64,000 nt of DNA from G047528285 sp047528285 (GTDB taxonomy: Bacteria > Pseudomonadota > Gammaproteobacteria > Enterobacterales > Enterobacteriaceae): the NCBI GenBank assembly GCA_047528285.1, contig CP180022.1, forward strand, positions 1,364,001-1,428,000, given 5' to 3'. The notes under the pieces were generated by a model. The model ran no database searches. It was not told the origin of the DNA and saw only the letters and a program-made list of their open reading frames with translations. Positions 8,176-19,207 of the stretch are shown here, piece by piece. Each line of letters begins with the position of its first letter. Positions within the stretch are counted from its first letter, which is position 1. The position numbers and the translations under genes were made by a program.

Positions 8176-10967
8176 ATCAATACCTCGTATCAACCAAGAT
8201 GTTTATGAGATATCATATAAATAACAATGATTAGAAAATGTATTTAAGTCAATTCTTGCTTATCTCTGTGCGTACAATTATTATAAGAGGTATAGCCTGT
8301 AATTAGGGCAACCTCCTGGGTTCAAAGCGATGCACTACTTTACTTTTTCAGATTATAGCATAATCTATGATTATATCGTGGTATGAATCTTAGGATCGAA
8401 TCCTAAAATTAGGATTATTAGTCTTATTACAAGAAAACTGGAATCATTCCACGCTGTCAGTTCTCTGATTTTTTGGTAATCAAAAAACTTTGTTTCCTAT
8501 TAGAGAATATTCTTTGGAAATTCTTCGAATACCTCATGGTACTCCATGTTCATGACAAACGTATAAACAGTTTCCATGTTCATCGTCGGTGTTTATAGTA
8601 CCATACTAATCCAAAAATATGAGAAGCATTGTGTTGAATATATTTGGTATCTTTATTATTTTATTTCTTACTCAATTTCAACTCAAATGGAGAAAAAAGA
8701 TTTTCAGATGACATCTTTTGTATGAAGGGTAACGTTTTTTGAAATGTTCTTGGAACATATTCTTGCTGTTTTAAGAAGATGGTTATCGGGGGGCTCGATC
8801 ATTTTTCCATTAATGCCTTTTGTGTTGTTTTTAGAGATAAGCCTGATAAGGGCTTAATTGACTATATTTTCCTTTTCTTTTACTGACTTTAAGGTGTTAT
8901 ATTTTTCGTAAAAGACCTCAGTTATGGGTGTATTATGGTCATAAAACTTATGTTTGATGAATTTTTGGCAATAATTGATTTTTAAAAGGTTTCCGGTAAA
9001 TTATTACTGTACTCTATGGATATTATGTTGTTATTGTTAGTTACCATCCTTAACCATTATTTGATGATTATTGTCATCAGTCTCCTTAAAATCTTGAATA
9101 AGCATCAGGGCAACATGGTTAAAGTGCTAGGGTTAGATATAAAATATCGCGATAACGATTTTTATTCGCTGTAAGTTTAAATTCTATCTATTAATTCAAC
9201 ACGGTGTTATTCTTACTACCAGCTAAATCATAAAGGTGCTTTTTCCCTATACTTTTTTACATCTGATCGATGCAATCTGTCTATCCTAGTCGCTGATACG
9301 CACTAACATCTTTTTTTATGTTTGGTTATTGTAGACGAGATAGATCTCTGAATTTTAGAGATGCTTACAATATCTAGAGCTAAATTATGTAATTGATTTT
9401 TGCCGCGTAATTCTCTGTGTCAGAGAAAATAGGTAATAAGTATTTTAGAAACTGCAAAAAAATTTAATCTTGATTTATCCTCTTTATCTTAATGAATGAA
9501 TGAAATTGAGCTAAATCCAACGAATTTATTATAAAAAAATTAATAAATTACAATAGATAAAAATTTTTAAAAATATTTTTTTGATTATCAAAAAAAAGCA
9601 TATAGATTACTTTGGTTTACCCCAGACGGCTATCTGAAAGGCCATGAAAAAACCAAAACTAATTATAAAAACTCTAGGTCATCTAAAAGGTAACGCCAGT
9701 TCTTTGCAAGTGATGTTTAAATGATATTTTGCGCAAGATTTTTCTAGAGAAAAAGAGAATAAGACTTGGACTTAGATTTGTTGATAATGATGAACGATCA
9801 TCACATAACACGATCATATTATTACGTATAATTTTGATTTGAAAGAGGAATTTTAGAAAACAGTTTGTTTATGAGTATATAAATTCAAATTATGCGTTCT
9901 ATTTGCTAGCTGTATTTTTTGCTTTCTACATGATTCGTTAAATGTAATAGAAAATTATAAACTGATTATTAATTAGTTATGTAAAAAGCATGCTAAATTA
10001 AATTAGCAGTCTTAGTAATTTCTGTGATGTTGGTGCATTTTCTGTCTAAAAACATCACATATAGCTCATTGCTTATGTGATTTGTTAGTGTAAAACAGTT
10101 GGCAAGATTGGCCTTCGTATCGTATGGGTTAGATCTTTATTAATTTTCTTCACAGCAGAAAATAGCTTGCCGGTTAGTCAATCTCTATACTATTAGTAAT
10201 CCGCCTTGGTAGATTTTTAAATCTATAAGAACAAGTATCTAAAAGTTAATGCCTAACATTTGTGTATTTTCTTTTCAATCATATTGCGTTTCATTTTGCC
10301 TTATCGCTTATAAGTTTTATATGAAAAATAGATCTTTTTGATAGAAAAAATAAAGTTAAAATGTTTTCAAACACTACTTACAGAGATATAGTATTTGAAA
10401 AGTTGATATTGAATCCCGAATTATATTGGATTCTATCATCTATGATTCATAGTGAATGGATAGATAACATCAATTTTGTTATAATTCATTTAAAAATATA
10501 GAGAATATTTTTAATCAACAAATTTGAGTCATGCCTGTTTTCAATCTCTCTATCAGAAATTTATTGGTTTTTTTGATGCAAGTTTTAAATTGATAAGAGT
10601 GCTGTTGTTTTATTAAAACTGTTTACTGATTAGTAGGAAGCAAAAACAGTTAATATCAGAATAAAATGTCAATATACGTTGTAATTATCAATTAAGTTAA
10701 TGATATAAAGGTTTTATTTTTTAGTTCAAGAGAATGGAAAGTTAAATAAGAGTTATGTAACAACAAACAAAGAGTGTTGATTAACACTATCTGGAAGTGA
10801 ATACTGCATGATAGATGCCATGATCTTTTGCCGTTTAATTGCTCAATCAGTATCACTTGATATACTGGAGTTTCTGGATTTAATCAACTAGAGCTACTAG
10901 AAGATTAATGCTAGGTTAGTTGACAACGCTTAGGATATGACAAAAAAAGTCAGTTTTCATCATAGCA
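8176..10967. other. Non-coding AT-rich stretch, 2.8 kb
   Basis: No gene or relic that I can name between mntH and lptG. Only short open frames with AT-driven codons are present. An 11-base direct repeat (TCCATGTTCAT at 8543 and 8573) is the one local repetition noticed. A slightly more GC-rich patch around 9620-9720 gives a peptide starting MKKPKLIIKTLGHLKG that matches nothing I know. Confidence 0.55.
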
Positions 10968-12038
10968 TCACTGATGCTTCAATATTATCATTATGCTGAT
11001 AATAAGGAAAGATATACTGGGTAACAATGTACCGAATATAGGTGGCATATTGTATACCAGACTTAACGATCTAAAGATCTGATCTAATACGTAAAAAAAG
11101 AAACCAAAGCTTACCCCAGTAACAACTTTTACTCTCATAGAGGCCCCGCGCAGCGGTCCAAAAATAAACGATAGCGCCATGAGCATCATTACAGTTACCG
11201 AAAATGGTAAAAAAATCTTGCCCCACATATTTAGTTGGTAACGGTTTGATTCCTGCCCACTTTGCTTGAGATAGTTGACGTAATGATACAATCCTGAAAT
11301 GGATAACGAATGTGGTTCAAGTGCGACGACTTCCAGTTTATCTGGAGTTAGAGTGGTTTTCCATGCCCCCTTCAGGATTTGTTCGCTAGAGATTTGTTTA
11401 TCATTGGTTAAATCTAATTTGTTTATTTGGGATAATTTCCAACCACCTTTTCTAAAAGTGGCTCTGGCGGCATAGTACAGTGTCTGTAACCGCTTAGTAT
11501 TATCAAAGTGATAAATATTAACGCCTGCTAACTTATCGCTATTTATGACTTGCTCGATGAAAATAAAGTTGTTTCCATCCTTGGCCCACAGGCCGTTAGG
11601 AGTTGTGAGCATGGAGCCACCATGAATCATCCGGGTGCGATAATTATTGGCTATTTGCGTACCTTTTGGCACCATCCATTCATCAATAAACATGATCATA
11701 AGTACCAATGGTATGGCAGTTTTCATCACCGAACTAGCAACCTGAAGTCGGCTGAAACCAGATGCCTCCATCACTACCAGTTCACTGTGAGTTGCCAGTG
11801 AACCCAGCCCGATTAAGGTACCAAGCAACACAGTCATCGGAAATAAGATCTCAATATCTTTGGGTAGGCTGAGTAGGGTGAAGACCCCTGCGCCTAGCGT
11901 AGAGTAGTCCCCCTGGCCGACTATGCGCAGTTGTTCGACAAATTTAATAATTCCTGACAGCGAGATCAGCATAAACAAGGTCATCATAATCGTATTGAAA
12001 ATAGTTTTACCGATATACCGATCCAATACGCCAAACAT
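10968..12038 (-). CDS. lptG: LPS export ABC transporter permease LptG
   Basis: One of two permeases of the LptB2FG inner-membrane transporter that extracts lipopolysaccharide and feeds it to LptC/LptA. It has 356 residues against 360 in E. coli. The order is: N-terminal helices (start MFGVLDRYIGKTIF), a cytoplasmic coupling region with MEASGFSRLQV, a periplasmic beta-jellyroll roughly 130-260, then the last three helices beginning near KIFLPFSVTVMMLMALSFIFGPLR. Its ATG shares a base with the stop of lptF (TAATG), so the two are translationally coupled. Together with lpxH this says lipid A is still made and exported. Relic DNA follows the stop, with no clear terminator. Confidence 0.96.
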   Translation of the reverse strand: MFGVLDRYIGKTIFNTIMMTLFMLISLSGIIKFVEQLRIVGQGDYSTLGAGVFTLLSLPKDIEILFPMTVLLGTLIGLGSLATHSELVVMEASGFSRLQVASSVMKTAIPLVLMIMFIDEWMVPKGTQIANNYRTRMIHGGSMLTTPNGLWAKDGNNFIFIEQVINSDKLAGVNIYHFDNTKRLQTLYYAARATFRKGGWKLSQINKLDLTNDKQISSEQILKGAWKTTLTPDKLEVVALEPHSLSISGLYHYVNYLKQSGQESNRYQLNMWGKIFLPFSVTVMMLMALSFIFGPLRGASMRVKVVTGVSFGFFFYVLDQIFRSLSLVYNMPPIFGTLLPSISFLIISIMIILKHQ

Positions 12039-13138
12039 TAGGCTGTTCGCCTCCCATGTTTTTGTCCGAGAAGCCTTCTTGCCGGTATCCTATCCCATAA
12101 ATTTAGTACAAGCGCCAGCGCCAGGTAAGCCGCATTGGTCACCCACATCCACACTAAGGGGTCAAGCTTTCCTTTGGCTCCGTTGGAGCGTAATGAAGTT
12201 TGCAGCAGGAAGAAAACTAAATACAGCAGCATCGCCGGCAACATGTTTAGCATCCAGCCCTGCCGCGGATTAACCATAGAAAATCGCACCACCATCATCG
12301 CCATAATTAGCCCCGATACCACCAGTGTGAGCCGCCAGTGAAATTCTGCGCTTGCCTTTAGTGCTGATGAACGCCAGAGCTGATGTAGCGTCATTTGCTC
12401 GGCATCTTTCCTGTCTATTGGTACTGTTTTGTGCTCAATAATTGCTTGATATTGATTGAAATCTGTAATGCGGAAATCGCGCTGAAATGCCGTTCCTTCA
12501 TAGAGTGTGCCTTTGTCCAGTATAATCAGTTTAGATCCATCCTTCCGTTGCGTCATATGACCGCGATCCGCTATTATCACGAAAGGACGTGTATTGCCGT
12601 TTGGTTTGATTTTTGCTAGAAATACATGTTTAAAATCGTTATTTTTGATGTTGTCGACAAATAATACAGCATTGCCTCTTTCAACTGATTTGAATTGCCC
12701 ATCAACTAACACAGCGATGCTTGGGTTAGTCTTAACTTCTGATATGAGTCGTTCCTGATGACGTGACGACCATGGCGAAATCCATACCACATTCACCGCT
12801 GCGAATAAGGAAGTAACTAAGCTAAGCAACAGCGACGCGCGAATTAAAATATTTTTACCTAGTCCGCAGGCATGCATCACCGTAATTTCACTTTCGCTAT
12901 ACATTCGGCTTAAAGTTATCAATAATCCTAAAAATAGACTTAGAGGAAGGATCAACTGCGCCATTTCTGGTAGGCCGAATCCGAGTAAAGATAAAACTAT
13001 ATTTGTTGGTATATCCCCGTTTACGGCTGCACCAAGAAATCGTACTAACTTTTGACAAAAAAAAATCAATAGCAGGATAAACAAAATCGTAAGCTGTGTT
13101 TTAAATATTTCTCGAACAAGGTATCTAGTAATGATCAC
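12038..13138 (-). CDS. lptF: LPS export ABC transporter permease LptF
   Basis: Partner permease of LptG in the LptB2FG lipopolysaccharide exporter of the inner membrane. It has 366 residues, the same as E. coli. The start MIITRYLVREIFKTQL and the coupling segment SESEITVMHACGLG are typical; hydrophobic helices lie at about 10-120 and 270-355 with the periplasmic domain between. It is the first gene of the lptFG pair and is divergent from pepA, with 268 bases between the two starts, the arrangement known from enterobacteria. lptB, lptA and lptC would be elsewhere. Confidence 0.96.
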   Translation of the reverse strand: MIITRYLVREIFKTQLTILFILLLIFFCQKLVRFLGAAVNGDIPTNIVLSLLGFGLPEMAQLILPLSLFLGLLITLSRMYSESEITVMHACGLGKNILIRASLLLSLVTSLFAAVNVVWISPWSSRHQERLISEVKTNPSIAVLVDGQFKSVERGNAVLFVDNIKNNDFKHVFLAKIKPNGNTRPFVIIADRGHMTQRKDGSKLIILDKGTLYEGTAFQRDFRITDFNQYQAIIEHKTVPIDRKDAEQMTLHQLWRSSALKASAEFHWRLTLVVSGLIMAMMVVRFSMVNPRQGWMLNMLPAMLLYLVFFLLQTSLRSNGAKGKLDPLVWMWVTNAAYLALALVLNLWDRIPARRLLGQKHGRRTA

Positions 13139-13406
13139 GCTTGTTTTACCTATGATTTTTTTAAAATCGATAATTTAATCACAAATCTAACATTGATACG
13201 TATCAACTAGCCACCTATTATCATCGGACTAGAGTAGAATACTTCAAGAATTTATCAGATAAACTCTTGAGAACGCACGAATGTTGATTGGATAACGTTT
13301 TTTGCATCATTCAGATTAACACATAACGAAATATAAAAGTGGAGACTATAACGAAAAAGTCTATATCTCCCTAGCTGTTTTTTCTCTGTAAGATTCAGGA
13401 GATAGC
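13139..13406. promoter_or_regulatory. Divergent lptF/pepA upstream region
   Basis: 268 bases between the starts of lptF (leftward) and pepA (rightward); both promoters must lie here because both flanks are coding. I cannot pick exact -35/-10 boxes with confidence. AGGAG at 13397-13401 is the pepA ribosome binding site. The PepA protein of E. coli also acts as a DNA-binding regulator, but no operator can be read here. Confidence 0.5.
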
Positions 13407-14924
13407 ATGGAGCTTAATGTAAAAAGCGGTAGCCCAGAAAAACAACGCAGTGCATGTATCGTCGCCGGGGTATTTGAGTCGAGACGACTGTCCACAATCG
13501 CTGCACAGCTTGATAAAATAAGCAAAGGCCATATTAGTGCTCTGCTGCGCCGTGGTGAACTAGAAGGAAAAGTTGGACAAATTCTGCTACTTCATCATGT
13601 CCCGCATGTACTGTCTGAACGTATATTGCTTATCGGCTGTGGTAAAGAGCGTGACCTGGATGAGCACAAGTTTAAACAAGTAATCAATAAGGCAATCAAT
13701 ACTTTGAACGATACCGGCTCTATGGAGGCTATATGTTTTTTGACTGAATTACACGTTAAAGGGCGTAATACATATTGGAAAGTACGTCAGGCAGTAGAAA
13801 CAGCAAAAGATACACTATATACATTTAATCAGTTGAAAAGCAATACAATTGAGCCACGTCGGCCCTTACGCAAGATGACATTTAATGTACCAACGCGTCG
13901 CGAGTTATCTACTGGAGAACGCGCTATTTCTCACGGCCTAGCGATCGCCGCCGGCATCAAGGCTGCCAAAGATTTAGGCAATATGCCGCCCAATATTTGC
14001 AATTCCGCTTATCTGCTTTCTCAGGCCCGTCAGATGGCTGATGAGTGCGGCCAGACTATGATAATTCGAGTTATCGATGAAAAAAAAATGAAAGAGTTAG
14101 GGATGAATGCTTATCTAGCGGTTAGCCAAGGCTCTGCTAATGAATCATTAATGTCTCTTATTGAGTACAATGGAACATCCAACACCTATACGAAGCCGAT
14201 TGTGCTGGTAGGTAAAGGGCTGACTTTTGATTCCGGTGGCATTTCCATAAAGCCTGCTGATAGTATGGATGAAATGAAATACGACATGTGTGGAGCCGCT
14301 GCGGTATACGGCGTGATGCGTATGGCGATGGATCTGAAGCTGCCGCTTAATATCCTCGGTGTTCTGGCCGGCTGTGAAAACATGGCAGATAGCCGTGCAT
14401 TTCGGCCAGGCGATGTATTGAGGACTCTCTCCGGGCAAACCGTGGAAGTACTGAATACCGATGCCGAAGGTCGGCTTGTATTGTGCGATGCCCTTACTTA
14501 TGTCGAGCGTTTCAATCCAGAAATAGTAATCGATATTGCCACTTTGACCGGTGCGTGCGTAATTGCATTGGGACATCATCTAAGCGGCCTAATGTCGAAT
14601 CATAATCCTCTAGCCAATGAGCTTATCGATGCTGCTGAGCAGGCCGGTGATCGAGTATGGCGCTTGCCTCTGGGCGATGAGTTTCAAGAGGATCTAGAGT
14701 CTAATTTTGCCGATATGGCAAATATCGGCGGCCGGTCTGGCGGCGCGATTACTGCTGGCTGCTTTTTAGCTCGATTTACACGGAAATATAATTGGGCGCA
14801 TCTGGACATTGCTGGGACTGCCTGGCGCTCCGGTAAAATCAAGGGCGCCACGGGACGCCCGGTTGCTATGTTATCACAATTTTTGCTTAACCGTTCTGGA
14901 CTTACGGGCGAAGAGGTAGCGTAA
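13407..14924 (+). CDS. pepA: Leucyl aminopeptidase (cytosol aminopeptidase A)
   Basis: Dinuclear-metal M17 aminopeptidase that removes N-terminal residues from peptides; in E. coli also the Xer-site accessory and carAB regulator. It has 505 residues against 503. All catalytic features of the family are visible: VGKGLTFDSGGISIKP gives two metal ligands (K, D) and the catalytic lysine, KYDM gives the third, and NTDAEGRL gives the last two ligands and the catalytic arginine. The N-terminal regulatory/oligomer domain (about residues 1-165) is complete but more diverged. AGGAG lies six bases before ATG. In enterobacteria pepA-holC-valS form one cluster; here holC in between is dead while both neighbours are intact. 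Confidence 0.98.
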   Translation: MELNVKSGSPEKQRSACIVAGVFESRRLSTIAAQLDKISKGHISALLRRGELEGKVGQILLLHHVPHVLSERILLIGCGKERDLDEHKFKQVINKAINTLNDTGSMEAICFLTELHVKGRNTYWKVRQAVETAKDTLYTFNQLKSNTIEPRRPLRKMTFNVPTRRELSTGERAISHGLAIAAGIKAAKDLGNMPPNICNSAYLLSQARQMADECGQTMIIRVIDEKKMKELGMNAYLAVSQGSANESLMSLIEYNGTSNTYTKPIVLVGKGLTFDSGGISIKPADSMDEMKYDMCGAAAVYGVMRMAMDLKLPLNILGVLAGCENMADSRAFRPGDVLRTLSGQTVEVLNTDAEGRLVLCDALTYVERFNPEIVIDIATLTGACVIALGHHLSGLMSNHNPLANELIDAAEQAGDRVWRLPLGDEFQEDLESNFADMANIGGRSGGAITAGCFLARFTRKYNWAHLDIAGTAWRSGKIKGATGRPVAMLSQFLLNRSGLTGEEVA

Positions 14925-14987
14925 AAATATATGCCTTTACGGATGCTACTTGTTATCAATTGTTTTGTATAATTCCTTAATTAACAA

Positions 14988-15399
14988 ATGGCAGATAAAA
15001 AATTAAATCTTCTTTTTTTCTTATAGAAAATATGCAATTTGCGACGGGTTGACCGTCATTGAGCGATTTAGACTGCGATTTGGCAACATGCAAATAGGAG
15101 GTTGGGGGAAACGGGTCTTGTTTGATCACTTGTGAGGATGATGTCAAGGCTTGCAATAATGAACGAAGTTTTTGTTGTGGAATTTTATTGCCACATAACT
15201 GGGCGAGGCATTAAAGGCCAGCGCCACGCGGAAATTCAGCGCCGGAATACTCTACTTCAGCCTTTTGCCGGATAAGGATACAATTTCTTACTGCACCTTC
15301 ATGGAAAGGAAATAGCCTTTATACTAGATGAAGTTCTTTTAAAACAGCTGACGCGCGTTCGTTTATAAAACGTATCGTGTAGTTTCGGGTTTCGATTGA
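14988..15399 (+). pseudogene. holC: Relic of DNA polymerase III chi subunit gene (holC)
   Basis: Read in three changing frames, this gap gives successive pieces that match HolC in order: GLTVIERF and GWGKRVL (frame of 15046), LITCEDDVKA (frame of 15122, matching LIACEDEKQA), PHNWA, then GIKGQRHAEIQ (frame of 15207), and finally YKTYRVVSGFD at 15364-15396 (E. coli YKAYRVAGFNL). At least two frameshifts and several in-frame stops separate them. The position between pepA and valS is exactly that of holC in E. coli. The chi subunit links the clamp loader to SSB and is not essential in E. coli; its loss here is therefore believable. The match is from memory of the E. coli protein. Confidence 0.85.
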
Positions 15400-15436
15400 C
15401 TATGGCTATATCGCTAATGTATTGATTAATAAATTT

Positions 15437-18298
15437 ATGATAGATAAAACATACAATCCACAAAATATTGAGCAACCGCTTTACAAGCACTGGGAAAAGC
15501 AGGGTTATTTCAAGCCACATAATAATATTCGACAGGATAGCTATTGCATTATGATCCCGCCACCAAATATTACCGGTGGCTTGCATATGGGCCATGCCTT
15601 CCAGCAAACTATTATGGATATCTTGATTCGTTATCAGCGTATGCAAGGTAAAAATACCCTATGGCAGCAGGGTACTGATCACGCTGGAATTGCTACACAG
15701 ATGATTGTAGAGCGCAAAATTGCGGCAGAAGAGGGTAAAACTCGTCATGATTACGGCCGTATCCCCTTTATTAATAAAATTTGGCAGTGGAAAGCTCAAT
15801 CCGGGGGCATGATTACTCATCAGATGCGCCGGTTAGGCAATTCGGTAGATTGGGAGCGTGAGCGATTCACTATGGACGACGGGTTATCAAACGCAGTAAA
15901 AGAAGTATTCGTACGTTTGTATCAGGAAAATTTAATTTTTCATGGAAAGCGACTGGTAAACTGGGATCCAAAATTACGTACTGCAATTTCTGATCTGGAA
16001 GTAGAGAATCGCGATTCTAAAGGTTTCATATGGAAGCTGTGTTATCCGTTGGCTGATGGCGCTCGCACTGCTGATGGGTTAGATTATCTTGTGGTCACCA
16101 CTACGCGGCCGGAAACTATGCTTGGCGATACCGGTGTGGCTGTGAACCCGGAAGATTCCCGGTATATCGATCTGATAGGCAAAAGTGTTATTGTGCCGCT
16201 TGTTAAGCGACGTATCCCGATAGTCGGCGATAGATATGCAGATATAACTAAAGGTACCGGCTGCGTTAAAATCACACCAGCGCATGATTTCAACGACTAT
16301 GATGTTGCTAAGCGCCATGCGTTGCCGATGATTAATATTTTTACTTTTGATGGTGATATCCGCCATGAAGCCGAGGTATTTGACACTAACGGGAAGATTA
16401 CTAAGGTGCTATCATGCAAAATTCCGTCTGTGTTCCGTGGTCTTAACCGCTTTGCTGCCCGCAAGGCGATTGTGGCAGAGTTTAAGCGTCTTGGTCTCCT
16501 TGTCGAGGTTAAAGCTCACGAACTTATAGTTCCGTATGGCGATCGTGGCGGGGTAGTTATCGAGCCGATGTTAACAGATCAATGGTACGTGCGTGCCGCG
16601 CCTCTGGCGAAAGTAGCGGTGGAAGCATTGGAAAAAGGGGAGATCCGGTTTGTTCCGAAGCAATACGAAAATATGTATTTAAGATGGATGAGTGAAATAC
16701 AGGACTGGTGTATTTCTCGTCAGTTGTGGTGGGGCCACCGTATACCAGCTTGGTACGATTCTGAGGGTCAAGTCTATGTTGGTCGTTGCGAAGCCGAGGT
16801 ACGTCAGCGGCATCACTTGGGGAAACATGTGATGCTACGCCAGGATAATGATGTGCTTGATACCTGGTTTTCCTCCGGACTGTGGACCTTCTCTACTCTT
16901 GGTTGGCCGGAGAACACTGAAGAATTGCGTACTTTTCATCCGACCAGCGTAGTGGTGAGTGGGTTTGATATTATTTTTTTTTGGATAGCTCGCATGGTTA
17001 TGCTGACCATGCATTTTATTAAAGATAATAATTGTAGGCCGCAGGTGCCCTTTAAAACCGTCTATATAACCGGTTTAATTCGCGATGAAGAAGGACAGAA
17101 GATGTCCAAGTCTAAAGGTAATGTTATTGATCCTTTGGACATGGTAGATGGTATTTCACTGGCCGATTTACTTAAAAAACGCACTGGTAATATGATGCTG
17201 CCGCATCTAGCGGAGAAGATTTGCAAACACACAAAAAAACACTTTCCAAACGGAATCGCAGCGCATGGTGCTGATGCTTTGCGCTTTACATTGACGGCTC
17301 TGGCTTCTACTGGACGTGATATCAATTGGGACATGAAACGTTTAGAAGGATATCGTAATTTCTGTAATAAATTATGGAATGCAAGCCGCTTTGTGCTAAT
17401 GAATACTGAAAATCAAGACTGTGGTTTTAACGGCGGCAAAAAAATGCTTTCTCTGGCAGATCGCTGGATTCTGACGGAATTTAATCAGAGGGTAAAAGTG
17501 TTTCGCGAAGCACTGGATAATTATCGTTTTGATTTGGCAGCTGGCATATTATACGAATTTACCTGGAACCAGTTCTGCGATTGGTATCTTGAGATGACCA
17601 AACCGATTATGAGTAGCGGTAGCGATATCGAGCTGCGTGGTACACGTCATACACTGGTTAAGGTGCTGGAAGCTTTGCTGCGGTTGGCACACCCAATCAT
17701 TCCTTTTATTACCGAAACTATCTGGCAAGAAGTGCATATCCTCACCGGAGAACGGTGCAAAACCATTATGCTTCAATCGTTTCCGATCTATGATGTCGCA
17801 CTGGTAGATGACGATGTTGTAGCTGATTTTGAATGGATTAAAAAAACTATCGTTGCAGTTCGCACTATTCGTGCAGAAACTAATATTACACCCAAGAAGT
17901 CGCCAACTGCGCTGTTACGACAGGCTTCACCTGTGGTGGTGCGCAGGGTCAACGAAAATTTAAAATTCATTCTAACACTAGCATGTCTTGACAGCATTAC
18001 CATGCTTCAGAAAGACGATCCTGGGCCGGCGCTATCTTTAATCCAGCCTATCGATGGAGCTGAACTTTTGATTCCAATGGCAGGAATGATCTATAAAGAT
18101 GTTGAGTTAGAGCGTTTGGAAAAAAAAATATTGCGAATCGAAGAGGAAATCAGCCGTATTTTAGCGAGGCTCGATAACAAGGACTTTATTCTTCTTGCTC
18201 CGGAGGAGGTAGTGGCAAAAGAACATGAGAAGTTAGAAAGCTATCGGGTATCCAGGGTGAAATTGCTGGCACAGCGAGCGATTGTTACTAGCTGGTAA
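15437..18298 (+). CDS. valS: Valyl-tRNA synthetase
   Basis: Class Ia synthetase that charges tRNA-Val and edits misactivated threonine. From the ATG at 15437 (M-IDKTYNPQNIEQPLY) it has 953 residues against 951 in E. coli; a TTG five codons upstream would overlap relic holC sequence and is not preferred. HIGH motif HMGH at residues 50-53, editing-domain block TTRPETMLGDTGVAVNP near 220, GTGCVKITPAHDFND, and KMSKS in GQKMSKSKGN near 556. The anticodon-binding domain and the C-terminal coiled-coil arm (LERLEKKILRIEEEISRI) are complete. It follows the holC relic in the pepA cluster. A weak 7-bp hairpin lies just behind the stop; no strong terminator was seen. Confidence 0.98.
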   Translation: MIDKTYNPQNIEQPLYKHWEKQGYFKPHNNIRQDSYCIMIPPPNITGGLHMGHAFQQTIMDILIRYQRMQGKNTLWQQGTDHAGIATQMIVERKIAAEEGKTRHDYGRIPFINKIWQWKAQSGGMITHQMRRLGNSVDWERERFTMDDGLSNAVKEVFVRLYQENLIFHGKRLVNWDPKLRTAISDLEVENRDSKGFIWKLCYPLADGARTADGLDYLVVTTTRPETMLGDTGVAVNPEDSRYIDLIGKSVIVPLVKRRIPIVGDRYADITKGTGCVKITPAHDFNDYDVAKRHALPMINIFTFDGDIRHEAEVFDTNGKITKVLSCKIPSVFRGLNRFAARKAIVAEFKRLGLLVEVKAHELIVPYGDRGGVVIEPMLTDQWYVRAAPLAKVAVEALEKGEIRFVPKQYENMYLRWMSEIQDWCISRQLWWGHRIPAWYDSEGQVYVGRCEAEVRQRHHLGKHVMLRQDNDVLDTWFSSGLWTFSTLGWPENTEELRTFHPTSVVVSGFDIIFFWIARMVMLTMHFIKDNNCRPQVPFKTVYITGLIRDEEGQKMSKSKGNVIDPLDMVDGISLADLLKKRTGNMMLPHLAEKICKHTKKHFPNGIAAHGADALRFTLTALASTGRDINWDMKRLEGYRNFCNKLWNASRFVLMNTENQDCGFNGGKKMLSLADRWILTEFNQRVKVFREALDNYRFDLAAGILYEFTWNQFCDWYLEMTKPIMSSGSDIELRGTRHTLVKVLEALLRLAHPIIPFITETIWQEVHILTGERCKTIMLQSFPIYDVALVDDDVVADFEWIKKTIVAVRTIRAETNITPKKSPTALLRQASPVVVRRVNENLKFILTLACLDSITMLQKDDPGPALSLIQPIDGAELLIPMAGMIYKDVELERLEKKILRIEEEISRILARLDNKDFILLAPEEVVAKEHEKLESYRVSRVKLLAQRAIVTSW

Positions 18299-19207
18299 AT
18301 CATGCTTATTTCTTTATATAAGAAATTGAGATTTGTTGTTTCGATCATCTAATAGAAAATATACTTAGCATTTTATAGTATATATGTATTTTATTTGCAA
18401 GGTCGTTTTGGTGTAATTATTCAGATTTAAAAGGTTTTATTTTAATGATTATTCTTTTCTTTTATGGAAAGAATAAATAAAATTCAACCAGAAATATTCT
18501 GTTACTGAAAAATTGATAAATCAATTTTAGAAAAAATAAGGAAGTATTTGGTATCTGAAAAATGATATTTAAAGTGATCCTTATATCAATAGATTGACAG
18601 ATATATCAAGTGATAGATACATTATTGAAATGCATCTTATACAAAAAACTAATTGTTTTATATATATTTTTATATACTCAAAATATATATCTTCCAAAAT
18701 ATTCTAGATATTTATAAGAGGTACTATCAGATTATAAATCTGCAACAACCTATGTTTTTGCGATTCTTTTGAAGAATTTTGACGTCTTTGTAAATAATCT
18801 GGTGTTTCTCACCGCGCTAGTCCTGCCTGACCTGCATCGGAAAGAGAGTTATGTATAGCCTATTATTTTAGTAACCAATTCTTACTTTGCAATAGACTTA
18901 GATAAGTATTCTTCTTCTTGAGAAGAAATGTCATCGAGCGTGCTGAATAAAGTGATATCACTAAATATTTATTTTAAATAGTTGCCATACTTTTCTATTT
19001 ATTGTATAATGTTTTAGGCTTTTATACAGATAAAAACTTCATTTTTTTGGCATAATGTGTATTATTCATATATAAAATGTAATGGATGATCATTTTCAAA
19101 TAATTTCAAGTTTTAGATACAGAAAAGTCTTTCGAGCGACGAAATTAGAATATAAAACTTACTATTATAGTAAATCTAACTTATTTTTTGTATCTATTTA
19201 ATTCCAT
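18299..19207. other. Non-coding AT-rich stretch
   Basis: About 0.9 kb between the convergent valS and alanine racemase genes. No gene, relic or clear terminator was recognised. A small inverted repeat (ATTTCTT/AAGAAAT) stands about 10-25 bases after valS without a T-run. Confidence 0.55.
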
